Below are positions 10,291-20,305 of a stretch of 33,284 bases of DNA, in pieces (position 1 is the first letter of the stretch; each line of letters starts with the position of its first letter). Made by a program: the position numbers and the translations under genes. Below the pieces are notes generated by a model. It did not search any database. It was given only the letters and a program-made list of their open reading frames with translations, and was not told the origin of the DNA. Source of the DNA: Thermomucor indicae-seudaticae (lineage: Eukaryota; Mucoromycota; Mucoromycetes; Mucorales; Lichtheimiaceae); contig JSYX01000080.1 in NCBI GenBank assembly GCA_000787465.1, positions 1 through 33,284 on the forward strand, in the 5' to 3' direction.

Positions 10291-10443
10291 TTATCAGTTG
10301 CGCAAAAAAAGTCTGCGTGTTTTAGATGTTTTAGGATACTGCCATGGAAAAAAAAGATGAATATACGATATGAGAATGAAGAATGCTATATACAGGAGTT
10401 CACTATACTACTTAAAGGAAAAGGAGGCGCGTGTATGTGAGAT

Positions 10444-11602
10444 TTAAGCAACAAAGGGAGTGGGCATGGGTGATCGAAAGATGTCCTGAACATGGTCATC
10501 TTCAAAATATTCATTCAACGTTTTCCCGCTTTGTCCCGTCAATGCTTCCAAGTCGCGGGTAACCTCAAACCGTCGACCGCTCAGCTGCTTCTGCTGCAAA
10601 CCCCAGACTTCGAGCAGGAACGCCACATGTTCCTTGTTGCCTACACTCTCGTACAGGATCTCTTGGAGCGTTGCCATGTCCATCAGGTTGACAGCGTTGC
10701 CGTCGCGGCGTAGGCCCGTTAGCACTCGAGCACTGACCTCACCAAAAGTCAGCAGCTGAGGACCAGTCAGTTTGTACACGTTGCTGCTGTGGCGGACAGT
10801 GGGCGAATGGGCGATGCAGGCGACGGCCTGTGCAATGTCGGTCATGCTGGACGATTCAACAGAGAACTCAATGTGCTGGTTCGGGAGCGGGAACGCATTG
10901 TTCTCGATAATGTACTTGCGGAACACGCGCAGGTGCTGATAGAGAATGCCTGGATATCTGAGAATGGTGGTGCGTTTGGGGTCGAACTGAGAGCGCAGGT
11001 AGCTCTCGATCATCATGTACTGGCTGCGGTAGGTGGTTGGGTCAGAGAGACTGACACACATGGAGGGGTCATTGAGAGGCGAAGCGGGAGGAGAGATGGG
11101 ATCGAGCGGGGAGAACGGTGTCAGGAAGATAATGTGATTGACCTGTGCTATCTTTGCGGCGTCGATAAATCTGTATTGACGACCCGTAAGCCATGTGTTT
11201 TGAAGATATCCCTCATCATTTCACTTACGCTTTGGCATATTCAAATGCATTGGTCCGACTTATCCGTTCACTCAACGGGTCAACGACAAGACAGAGCTTG
11301 GCAACATCGCTGAGCGCTTGAATGGCAGGTTCTTGGTCATTGAAAATGTCAAATGCCCTGAGCTGTGCACCTTGATCCTTCAAAGCTTTTGCTCTTGATG
11401 AGTCGGCATTCGGTAAGCCCGCAAAGACCGGATATCGCGGCAAATGGGGATATCTGACAGGAAACTGCAACAAATGCTCTGTAATTGCGTAGCCCTTATC
11501 ACCATCAGCATTGGTCACAAAGATAGGGCCCTTGCCATCCGGAGAAGAGGTGGTGGTTGCAGGCATATTGAAAAAGGGAGCTCTGGAAAAAAGCCCATCC
11601 AT
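10444..11602 (-). CDS. NmrA-like atypical short-chain dehydrogenase family protein
   Basis: Two exons on the minus strand, 11602-11229 and 11170-10444, joined by a GT-AG intron (gtaagt...tacag), give 366 residues. The fold is the NmrA/atypical SDR type: a beta strand and loop GPIFVTNADGDKGYAITEHL in place of the classical GXXGXXG, then AKALKDQGAQLRAFDIFND, the typical 'xxL...GA.lv.gD' step, then KIAQVNHIIFLTPFSP and YRSQYMMIESYLRSQ, then the RYPGILYQHL strand. Such proteins bind NAD(P) either as sensors controlling nitrogen-metabolite genes or as reductases. The catalytic YxxxK is not evident, which favours a sensor or regulator. A second in-frame Met lies 12 codons in (about 11566) and precedes the first strand, so it may be the real start. 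Confidence 0.75.
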
Positions 11603-12455
11603 GTGCCCCTTCCCAGCCTTTTATCTTGCTCGTAAAATCTTTTTTTTAACCCCAGTTGAACGGATCTTGAATTTGATAAGCCAAAACCGGTTACCACCCG
11701 AAGGAATGCAGGAAATTTGTTTAAGCAAACATGGCAGAAAACGAGCGGACATCAAGCCGATAACCTCCTGTCAAATCTTGGAATTTTTCGTTATCTTCGA
11801 GAACAAACCAAATTGTCCAATAGAAAACACTCGTTTACTACATGTCCCCAAAGCTGAGCCATGAGTCGCAGCAGCACATGGGAGCAAACAAACCTGTATC
11901 GTCTATCGTGGAATCACTATTTTGGGTAAAGCCCCCCAAACACCCAACTGCAGCATCACGGGTCCCCTCTGAAAGATTACTGGTTGCTTTAAACTTTCCT
12001 GAAACTCTGGCGAGATCACTGAGACCGAGATGGATGCATCGAAATGACGAAATGATTGTCTTTAAGACGGGGCATCAGCTCCCTTATCCCGTGATTACAA
12101 GCTTAAAAGACTTCCCCGTTTGGCACTTATTACGGTTCAGACACATTGCCAGTAACATGTGAGCATGAGGAATCCAATTCTGGCAATCCAACGCACTGTG
12201 TTTTTGTAGGTGACGGTTGACCTGATGCCTGCTTTTGCTCCCTGCACAGCGCGTTCCGAACGGAAACAAGGGCGTCGAATAAGCTGGCAGGAACAAAAGG
12301 CTATCACTGTGCCCCTTCTGATAACGGCAGTGTGTGTGCCAGCTAAGGGTTCTGACACTTCGTAACGTGAGTATACAAAATATCTGCAGTTGCCAAGGTA
12401 CATCGAGTACCTGCGTCCGCCTAGCAGAGAAAGACCAAGGTTGATCAAGAGCAAG
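11603..12455. other. Gene-poor stretch upstream of the NmrA-like gene
   Basis: The first part must carry the NmrA-like promoter. An ATG-initiated frame at 11842-12162 (106 codons, plus) has no recognisable domain. Overlapping minus-strand frames at 12084-12454 are no better. Around 12380-12455 a plus frame reads YIEYLRPPSRERPRLIKSK and leads toward the VOC relic. I define no gene here. Confidence 0.3.
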
Positions 12456-12739
12456 ATGGCAGGGAAGACAGACCTGATTATTGTACGGACAGTTTAAGGA
12501 CTTAATAGGCCTCCATGGGGCCTAACGATCCACCGCAATGAGACAAGGTAGATCCTGTTCTGGAGCGTGCTCGCTTAATAACCATGAAATAGACAGCAAA
12601 AGTGGTAACGCTCAAGGGGAATTGGTTACCTTTTGTGTGCTCTCATTTAGTGAACGAAGCTGGAAGGATTATGCCTCCTGAAACGGCGGAAGTAGTCTTT
12701 TTCTTGCATGATCCAGATGGCATCATTGTCAATTTGTGA
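12456..12739 (+). pseudogene. Relic of a glyoxalase/VOC superfamily gene
   Basis: Three fragments look like pieces of a vicinal-oxygen-chelate (glyoxalase/bleomycin resistance) protein. MAGKTDLIIVRT (from 12456) looks like a first strand. FKDLIGLHGA (12493-12522) looks like the 'FYxxxLGLxxx' helix-turn. The C-terminal block ends PPETAEVVFFLHDPDGIIVNL with TGA at 12737-12739, and 'HDPDGxxxxL' is the hallmark last strand. They are in different frames. The second is cut by TAA at 12523, and the last frame has TGA at 12539 and TAG at 12590. A candidate intron (donor gtagat at about 12548, acceptor ...gacag at 12595) would join the last two frames but not remove the TAA. Best read as a decaying copy. 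Confidence 0.4.
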
Positions 12740-13242
12740 AGCAAAAGACTTTTATGCCATATAAGTCAAAATTTCAAGTGGTCTCACCTAGAACATGGTC
12801 AAGGGCTTGTTGAGTTGCATTTAATAGGTCTATAATATCCGCGTAACTTTTACGAAGAATATTCCTATCAATGAGAGAGTGTTTGCATCATTTTTACCTT
12901 CTCCAACATATTAGCTGGTCTTGGACTTGGCTTTATCTAATCTGTTACGGACTTGCTGTTCTCAGCAACTGAGTTGGTTATTGAGGGTGCTTCATTATAA
13001 GCAACAGACAGGTACGTCCCGTCCGAGTAATGAAGCATTCTAAACGGAACTTTTACACTGCTTATTTCCGGTGTCAGATCCAAACCAGGTGCTTTATTGA
13101 AAAGGTCTGAGTCCCGTGGCACGTTCTTGTAACACGTGATCGAATCAAAAGAAGGTAGGAGTTGAAAGAGCCCTTTTACCTTGCTTGGTTTATAATCTCT
13201 TTTCTTACTTTTCCTAGCGTGTGCACAGTTACTACAACGTCC
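12740..13242. other. Ral 5' flank with an antisense coding-like stretch
   Basis: On the plus strand this should hold the Ral promoter. A likely leader intron runs 13155-13217 (gtagga ... ttcctag), 25 bases before the ATG. On the minus strand a frame is open from about 13230 down to TAG at 12937-12939, with natural composition (FNKAPGLDLTPEISSVKVPF, HYSDGTYLSVAYNE). A further minus segment near 12787-12845 reads YADIIDLLNATQQALDHVL between a plausible acceptor and donor. I could not assemble a full minus-strand gene. Confidence 0.3.
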
Positions 13243-14032
13243 ATGGCAAAGAAATCGAAATTGAATTTACCGCTGCATAAAGTCATCATGGTTGGATCGG
13301 GTGGTGTCGGTAAATCGGCACTGACGCTCCAGTACATGTACGGCGATTTTGTGGAAGAGTATGATCCTACCAAAGCAGACTGTATGTCTCTCATCTGTTA
13401 CAAAATCCCTGCACCTTACTGACGGAACCCGTGCCTATACAGCCTACCGCAAAAAGGTGATGCTCGACGGACAAGAGTGCCAAATTGACATTCTTGATAC
13501 GGCTGGCCAGGAGGAATATGCAGCTGTACGTAATTCTTTTATTTATTGCGTTGACGTTTCTCCCCCTCTTTTGTACTTAGCGCACTTTTGTACCAGATTC
13601 GTGACAACTATTACAGATCAGGTGAAGGATTTCTTTGCGTGTTTTCCGTCTGCGAGCACGAATCGTTTGAGCATACGCAAGAGTTCCGAGACCAAATCCT
13701 AAGAGTACTGGACGATGACACTGTGAGTGTAGAAGAGGAATTTTTGCAGATCAGACAAAGGTTTAGAGAACTGAAGGCTTCTTGATCGCGTTTAGATTCC
13801 ATTTATCTTGGTCGGTAACAAGGTGGATCTAGCACACCTGCGCAAAGTATCGTCAACAGAAGCGCAACAGCTGGCACAGGATTGGGGTTGCCCTTATCTC
13901 GAAACATCAGCAAAGACGCGACAAAACGTAGAGGAAGTATACACGATGCTGATGCGAAGCATTAGAGATCGCAAAGAGCAACTGCATATGAGTGAAGCCA
14001 AAGCGAAGAAAGGGAAGTGCATTATCTTGTAA
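13243..14032 (+). CDS. Ral-type small GTPase
   Basis: Four exons: 13243-13381, 13443-13525, 13597-13722 and 13796-14032, giving 194 residues. P-loop GSGGVGKS (18-25); switch I/effector [10 protein letters not shown] (38-47); switch [22 protein letters not shown] (from 65); base-binding NKVD (124-127) and ETSAK. The C-terminal CAAX box CIIL (191-194) predicts geranylgeranylation and membrane anchoring, helped by preceding lysines. The effector sequence PTKADS is characteristic of Ral; Ras and Rap have PTIEDS. The following [34 protein letters not shown] also reads as Ral. In animals Ral-GTP binds exocyst subunits Sec5 and Exo84 and controls secretion; a similar role here is inferred. The exon 2 donor at 13526 is chosen to restore AAIRDN. 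The start is the first Met, in a good CCATGG context. Confidence 0.93.
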
Positions 14033-14691
14033 TGACAAGTCTTTTATTTCTCATCCCTTGCTTCGTTACCGACAAACGTCCCCTTTACACGATCTTTCTT
14101 TTTAATCCCCCTCCTTCTACATTACCATCTGATGCGCGTAGACCTCTGGGCCCACTTGAGCCGTGCTCTAGTCTAGTTCTTCTTCTTTAACCCTTTTTAG
14201 TTGCATTTGTTATTTCCTGGCAGATCTGTTAATACACAGCGCCCCTCCCCGCGTCTAATTTAAAGAAATGGTTGATATTTAGTATACATTCCAGGAACGA
14301 CGCGGATGCAGCGTAAAAACGAGAATTCTCAATAAGCTTGTCGCGTCTGATGAATTGTATCATACGTAGCCCTTGAGATCAACAGGCTATTTTAAAGATA
14401 ACGGTTGCCTCGCATGGAATGCTCAAAAAAGATAGATGAGGGTTCTTGAACTTTTTCAAAGGGAGGCTTTATTAAAAATTTCTGCTGCTAGATTTGAGTC
14501 CTCCTTCTCCCTTGGATATTTGCACCCGGACACTTTTGTTCTTCTTGTTCTTCCTGGATACCATTTTCCTCTCTCTTCCATTGACCATTACAGTGCGGCA
14601 AACGCAGGCTTATGTCACTTGCAACTGGTGCACACATGCCTTTTCAGACTCTGTAAATTGCTGAACCTTATTAGTCGATAATATATCTGGC
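14033..14691. other. Intergenic region between Ral and glucan synthase
   Basis: Pyrimidine-rich 3' flank of Ral and 5' flank of the glucan synthase. A short open frame at 14436-14681 has no motif. I see no further gene. Confidence 0.5.
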
Positions 14692-17600
14692 ATGGCATCA
14701 TCTGAAAGCACACAAATACCAACGTCGCCGTAAGTTTCCACCCAAGCAACAATACCTTGGGTTGTGACAATAACTTGGTCTACAGACAGGCATCATCTCG
14801 CGGACATTCAAGATATACCACTTATTCGCGTCATAATCAGGGTAACGTAGATGCTCCTTTCTTCAACAATAGCTCACAATGAGCAATGACCGTTTACGGG
14901 TTATTTCTTACTCTAGATAATAATTCAACCAACGTTGCTTCCTTGATCATCGATCCCGCCGAGATCTTCACAAAGCCCTCAATTGACACAGTCCATGCAG
15001 AACTCGTTCAAGGACGGCAATCGTCATCACAACCGCACAACATTAGTCGTTATCCAAGCTGGGAGACCAATGAGGCGCCAGCGCCAGTATCAGTAGCAGA
15101 GATTCAGAGCATCTTTGACGACTTTGCAAAAGCTTTTGGATTTCAGACAGACAATGTCCGGAACATGATGGATCACTTGTTGACGATGCTGGATTCACGC
15201 GCTTCGCGCATGTCACCCAGAAAGGCGCTCTGGACACTTCACGCGGATTACATTGGCGGCGAGCACGCCAATTACAGGAAATGGTATTTTGCAGCTCAAC
15301 TCGACCTGGATGAGTGGCAGTCATCGCCCCAGACACCCACGGGTATGTTGCTCGATGTGGCCAAAACCGAATGGCGGGATCGCATGCAAGCCTTGTCGGA
15401 CCGGACTCGCGTTGCACAGATCGCCCTGTACCTCCTTATATGGGGCGAAGCGGCCACGTTGCGGTACATGCCTGAGCTACTCTGTTTCATTTTCAAACTC
15501 GCGGACGATTATCGCGACCACCTCGACACTGCTGAAACATCATCATCGCCACCATCCAGACACTCGGGTTACTTTTTGGATCATGTGATCACTCCGCTCT
15601 ACCGGTTTGTCAGGGACCAGTCGTACCAGGTAGTCAGAGGAGAATACGTGCGCAAGGAAAAAGATCACAATGATATTATCGGCTACGATGACATGAACCA
15701 GTTGTTTTGGTGTCGTGGGGCCATGAGAGAACTGCGGCTCCGTGACGGAAAGACGTTGTTAATGGATATACCACGAGAGAAACAGTACGAGTGCTTGCCA
15801 GAAATCGATTGGGCGCATGCATTCCACAAGATGTACTACGAGACCAGGTCCTGGCTGCATCTGCTTTCAAACTTTTCAAGAATCTGGGTGATACACGCTG
15901 TCACGTTCTGGTACTACATGGCTGCCAACCTTGACTTTCTGTACATGACCGACGGTGTCCGAGAACTACCCGTCAAGCTATCCATTATCGGCCTGGGAGG
16001 CCTTGTGGCGGTATTGATCATGATGGCTGCCACGGTGGCCGAATGCAAGTTTCTCTCATCTGCAGTGCTCTCCGTCAAGATTCTGCTTGCGCGCCTCTTC
16101 TGGCTGCTTTTGGCTGCCACGGCACATATCGCAGCGTGGATCTATGTGTTCTGGATGGACCGCACCAGTACCATAGCGCTGATCGTGGGTGCATGTCAGT
16201 TGGGTTGTGGTGCCATTCTAGCCATCCTCTTGGTATGCACGCCGGCAGCCAGCGTCTTCCAAACAAGATCAAGCTGTTATCTCCACTGCAGGACATTCAT
16301 ATGCAACTTTCCTAGCATGTCCAGCGACGACCGATCTCTGTCTGTGCTCCTCTGGGTATGCGTCTTTACCTGCAAGTTTCTCGAGACCTACTTCTTTCTG
16401 GCCTTGCCGTTTCGGGACGCGTTGGCAGCAACGAGCACCATGCGACTTCTTGAGTATTGTGGGACGACGCTCGCGGGCCGTTCGCTGTGCATATTGATGC
16501 CGAAACTTACCAGCGTCCTCATGTTTCTGGTGGAATTCGTTCTGTTCTTTCTCGACACGTACTTGTGGTATGTGGTATGGAACACGATGTTTTCAGTGTC
16601 TCAGGCATTCCGCATGGGCATCTCCTTCATGACGTCGTGGAAGACATTGTTTGCGCGGATACCGCATCAACTGTACAACAAGGTTTTGGCAACCACCGAG
16701 CTCACCAACAGTCGACTGCGCAAACTGGCATGTTCGCAAATGTGGAATGCTATTGTGATTTCAATGTATCGTGAGCATCTGTTGTCTAACCACAACCTGC
16801 AAATGTTGCTCTATCACTGGCGGCCCGGAAGTAATAACGATAATGACAACAAGGAGGAGGAGGGTGAAGAGCAACCAGAACAAGAAGCAAACGTCGGTGC
16901 CCCGGCCTTCTTTGATCCCTCGACGAAGACGGACGAATGCTTTCCTCCATATTCTGAAGCCGAGCGACGGTTCTCATTCTTTGCACAGAGTTTATCGACT
17001 GACATGCCGGCTCCGTGTCCAGTCAGCCAGATGCCTACATTTACAGTATTCACGCCTCACTATGCTGAAAAGATGATCCTGACGCTGCGCGAGATTATTC
17101 GTGAAGAGGATAGCACAACGCGGGTAACTTTGTTGGAATATCTGAAGCGATTGCATCCACACGAGTGGGACAACTTTGTACGCGACACCAAGTTTATGGT
17201 TGAAGAGGAGACGTTCGACAATGTTCTTCGTCAACGACAACAAAACCAGCGCCAGCAACCATCATCATCAACCGGTAATAGTGCCTCGGGAGAAAAGGAT
17301 GACTTGCCGTTTTATTGCATTGGGTTCAAGTCCTCCAAGCCGGTATACACCATGCGAACCCGCATCTGGGCCTCGCTGCGTGCCCAGACTCTGTATCGCA
17401 CCGTGTCAGGATTCATGAATTATGCCAGGGCGCTCAAGATCTTGCACCTTGTCGAGTATCCGGATGAAACGGCAGAAGCGGTCGCGACAACCGGCTTGTC
17501 CATGGAAGCCTACCTGGACGCCATTGCGCATCGTAAATTTCGGTACCTTGTCGCTATGCAGCGGTACAGCAAGTTCACACCGGAAGAAGCTGAAAACTGT

Positions 17601-20161
17601 GAAGCGATACTCCAGGAATACCCCAATTTGCAGATCGCCTATATCGAAGAAGAAGAAAACAATGAGGGTGCTGAGGAAGGCGAATACGGGGAAAAGACGT
17701 ATTATTCAGTCTTGATCGATGGTCATTGTCCAAAGCTGCCCGGCAACAAGAACAAACGCCAGCCCCGATACCGCATCCGTCTTCCTGGCAATCCAATCTT
17801 GGGCGATGGCAAATCCGATAACCAGAACCACGCCATCATCTTTTATCGGGGCGAGTACCTGCAGCTGGTGGATGCGAACCAGGACAATTACTTGGAGGAA
17901 TGTCTCAAGGTGCGCAGTATCTTTCGCGAATTTGAGTCGTCTTCGTCGAGCGAACCGCCAAAGGATCATGATGATAGCCTGGACGAGGTGTATGCATTGC
18001 AGAATGACCCGCGTCAAGTCCAAGCACCCGTGGCGATTGTGGGCGCGCGCGAATATATTTTCTCAGAGAACGTGGGTGTACTGGGCGACGTGGCAGCCGG
18101 CAAGGAGCAGACGTTTGGCACCTTGACGCAACGTGTGATGGCCAAGATGGGCGGGCGATTGCATTATGGCCATCCGGATTTCCTGAATGCTGTGTTTATG
18201 ACGACACGAGGCGGGGTGAGCAAGGCACAGCGAGGATTGCATCTGAATGAAGATATCTATGCTGGCATGAACGCCATGTCGCGGGGAGGACGGATCAAGC
18301 ATACAGAGTACTTGCAGTGCGGCAAGGGTCGTGACCTTGGGTTTTGTTCCATCCTGAATTTTACTACCAAGATCGGCACAGGCATGGGCGAGCAAATGTT
18401 ATCGCGCGAATACTATTATCTGGGCACACAGCTTCCCATCGATCGCTTCTTGACCTTTTATTACGCTCATCCTGGGTTCCATCTCAACAACATCATGATT
18501 ATCTTTGCCGTGCAGCTGTTTCTGTTTTGCATGACCCTCGCCGGTACCTTCGTCACCGTGTTGCCTGACTGTCATGGTTCCCTTTCACCAGACTGCGTCA
18601 ACATGACGCCGATGTATGATTGGCTCAAGAGATGTATTACGTCCACCTTTTGGGTCTTCTTCATTGCCTATTTGCCGCTCTTTCTGCAAGAACTGACCGA
18701 AAAGGGCACCTGGCGCAGCACACTCCGGTTCATCAAGCAGTTTCTGTCGCTCTCACCGGTTTTCGAGGTCTTTGTCAATCAAATTTACGCCAATTCGGTC
18801 TTGTCGAATCTCAGCTTTGGTGGTGCACGCTACATTGCCACGGGCCGCGGCTTTGCAACGTCTCGAATACCCTTCTCGGTGCTGTATGCCCGCTTTGCCA
18901 ATTCAAGCATATACTTTGGCGCACGGACCATGATTATGCTCTTGTTTGTAACCATGACACTGTGGATCCCGCACCTCTTGTACTTTTGGGCCACCGTGGC
19001 TTCGCTCGTGATTGCGCCCTTTCTCTTTAACCCGCACCAATTTGCTCTCTGCGATTTTATCATCGACTATCGAGAGTTCCTGGGTTGGTTGACACGCGGG
19101 AACGGCGGGCGGCACTGCAAACATGCATGGATCACGTTTTGTCGAGAATCCAGGATACAGATTACGGGTACGAAACGGAAGAAAAAGCGTGCAAGCATGA
19201 TGGTTCCGGTTGCTCCGAGGGCGCGGCTATCAAGCATTTTTGCATCAGAGATTCTCATGCCGCTCCTGCAAGCTGCCTTGTGTCTGGCATGTTATCTGTT
19301 TTATCAGGCCAAGAAACAGCAACAGTCGTCGTTACTCTCGGTGGTCGATCCGGATGATTCAACAAGAGCAACAGCGTTTTTCATGAAGGAGGGTCTCTTG
19401 CGAATCGCATCCTTGACACAGGCGCCAATCATGTGGAACGCTGTGGTTCTTCTGGTGCTCTTGCCGGTCTCAATTGCATTGGCAGCTTTGGGTCGATCGG
19501 CGCGCATAGGTCTATACATGGCAGGCATAGCGCATGGTTTGGCTTTGCTGGGTCTCATCGTGTCCTTTGAATTCTTTTGGTGGCTGGAAGATTTCGCGGT
19601 GCAGCCTACGATCCTTGGCATGCTGACCATGTTTGCCTTTCAACGGTTCATCTTTAAAGCATTTGTGGCCCTCGTTATTCCCCGTGAGCTTCACCACGAT
19701 TCAGCCAACCAAACTTGGTGGACTGGTCGATGGCGAGAAAGTCAGGTACGTTTGATTGAATTATATACTGGCTGATATCAGCTAAGAATACAATCTTTAT
19801 TGCTATTTAGCTTGCTCGGTATGGTCTACGTGAATACGCATGCAAAATCGTAGAGTTATCCGTGTTTACGACGGACTTTATCTTGGGCCATTTTATCTTG
19901 TTTGCACTGTTTCCATTCACATTGATACCCTACATTGATCGCATCCATTCCCTTTTGCTTTTCTGGTTGCGACCTTCCAAGCAAATCCGGCTCTCGGTGC
20001 TCTCAACCAAGCAACGTCGACGTCGTCGACGCATCTTTGCCACCTACGGGCCCATATTCGCTCTTGTTTTTGCCTTTTTCGTTGCGCTTATTTGTATTCC
20101 TCCTCTGTGTCTACATCATGACAGTGAAACTCTGCATTCTTTTCTCTCCATTCCTTTTTAA
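14692..20161 (+). CDS. FKS1: 1,3-beta-glucan synthase catalytic subunit (GT48)
   Basis: Four exons: 14692-14729, 14786-14841, 14917-19745 and 19811-20161, giving 1757 residues, slightly short for FKS proteins (about 1800-1950). The plasma-membrane enzyme makes wall 1,3-beta-glucan from UDP-glucose under Rho1 control. The FKS1 N-terminal domain is clear (ALWTLHADYIGGEHANYRKW, LYLLIWGEAATLRYMPEL). It is followed by about six TM helices (about 335-600), a cytosolic catalytic domain with GGRLHYGHPDFLNAVFMTTR, GVSKAQRGLHLNEDIYAGMN and KIGTGMGEQMLSREYYYLGT, and a second helix bundle to the C-terminus. The ATG at 14886 that a simple ORF search gives lies inside intron 2 (gtaacg...ctctag). The real start at 14692 restores a Ser/Gln-rich N-terminus. 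The two echinocandin hot-spot regions deviate from the susceptible yeast sequence (see findings). The neighbouring K+ transporter gene converges on it. Confidence 0.95.
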
Positions 20162-20305
20162 TAATAATAATAACAATAACAAAACAACAGAAGCAGTTTC
20201 TTGTACTATTCACAACATAAACGATAACATAAAAGAAACGGCAGGAAAGCATATATATACATAAGGGGAGAGAATGGGTAGGGTAGGCGGATAGGGAATA
20301 ACAAG
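20162..20305. terminator. Shared 3' region of two convergent genes
   Basis: Only 144 bases separate the stop codons of the glucan synthase (+) and the K+ transporter (-). An A/T-rich TAATAATAATAACAATAAC run begins right at the glucan synthase stop. Both 3' ends and polyadenylation signals must lie here or overlap the neighbouring coding sequence. Confidence 0.45.

Noticed and set aside
11842..12162. 106-codon plus-strand ORF with ATG
   Set aside because: No domain, no intron structure and overlapping equally long antisense frames; left as a note only.
14886..14916. ATG at 14886 as the glucan synthase start
   Set aside because: It lies in a GT-AG intron; splicing of two upstream exons in phase gives a better N-terminus.
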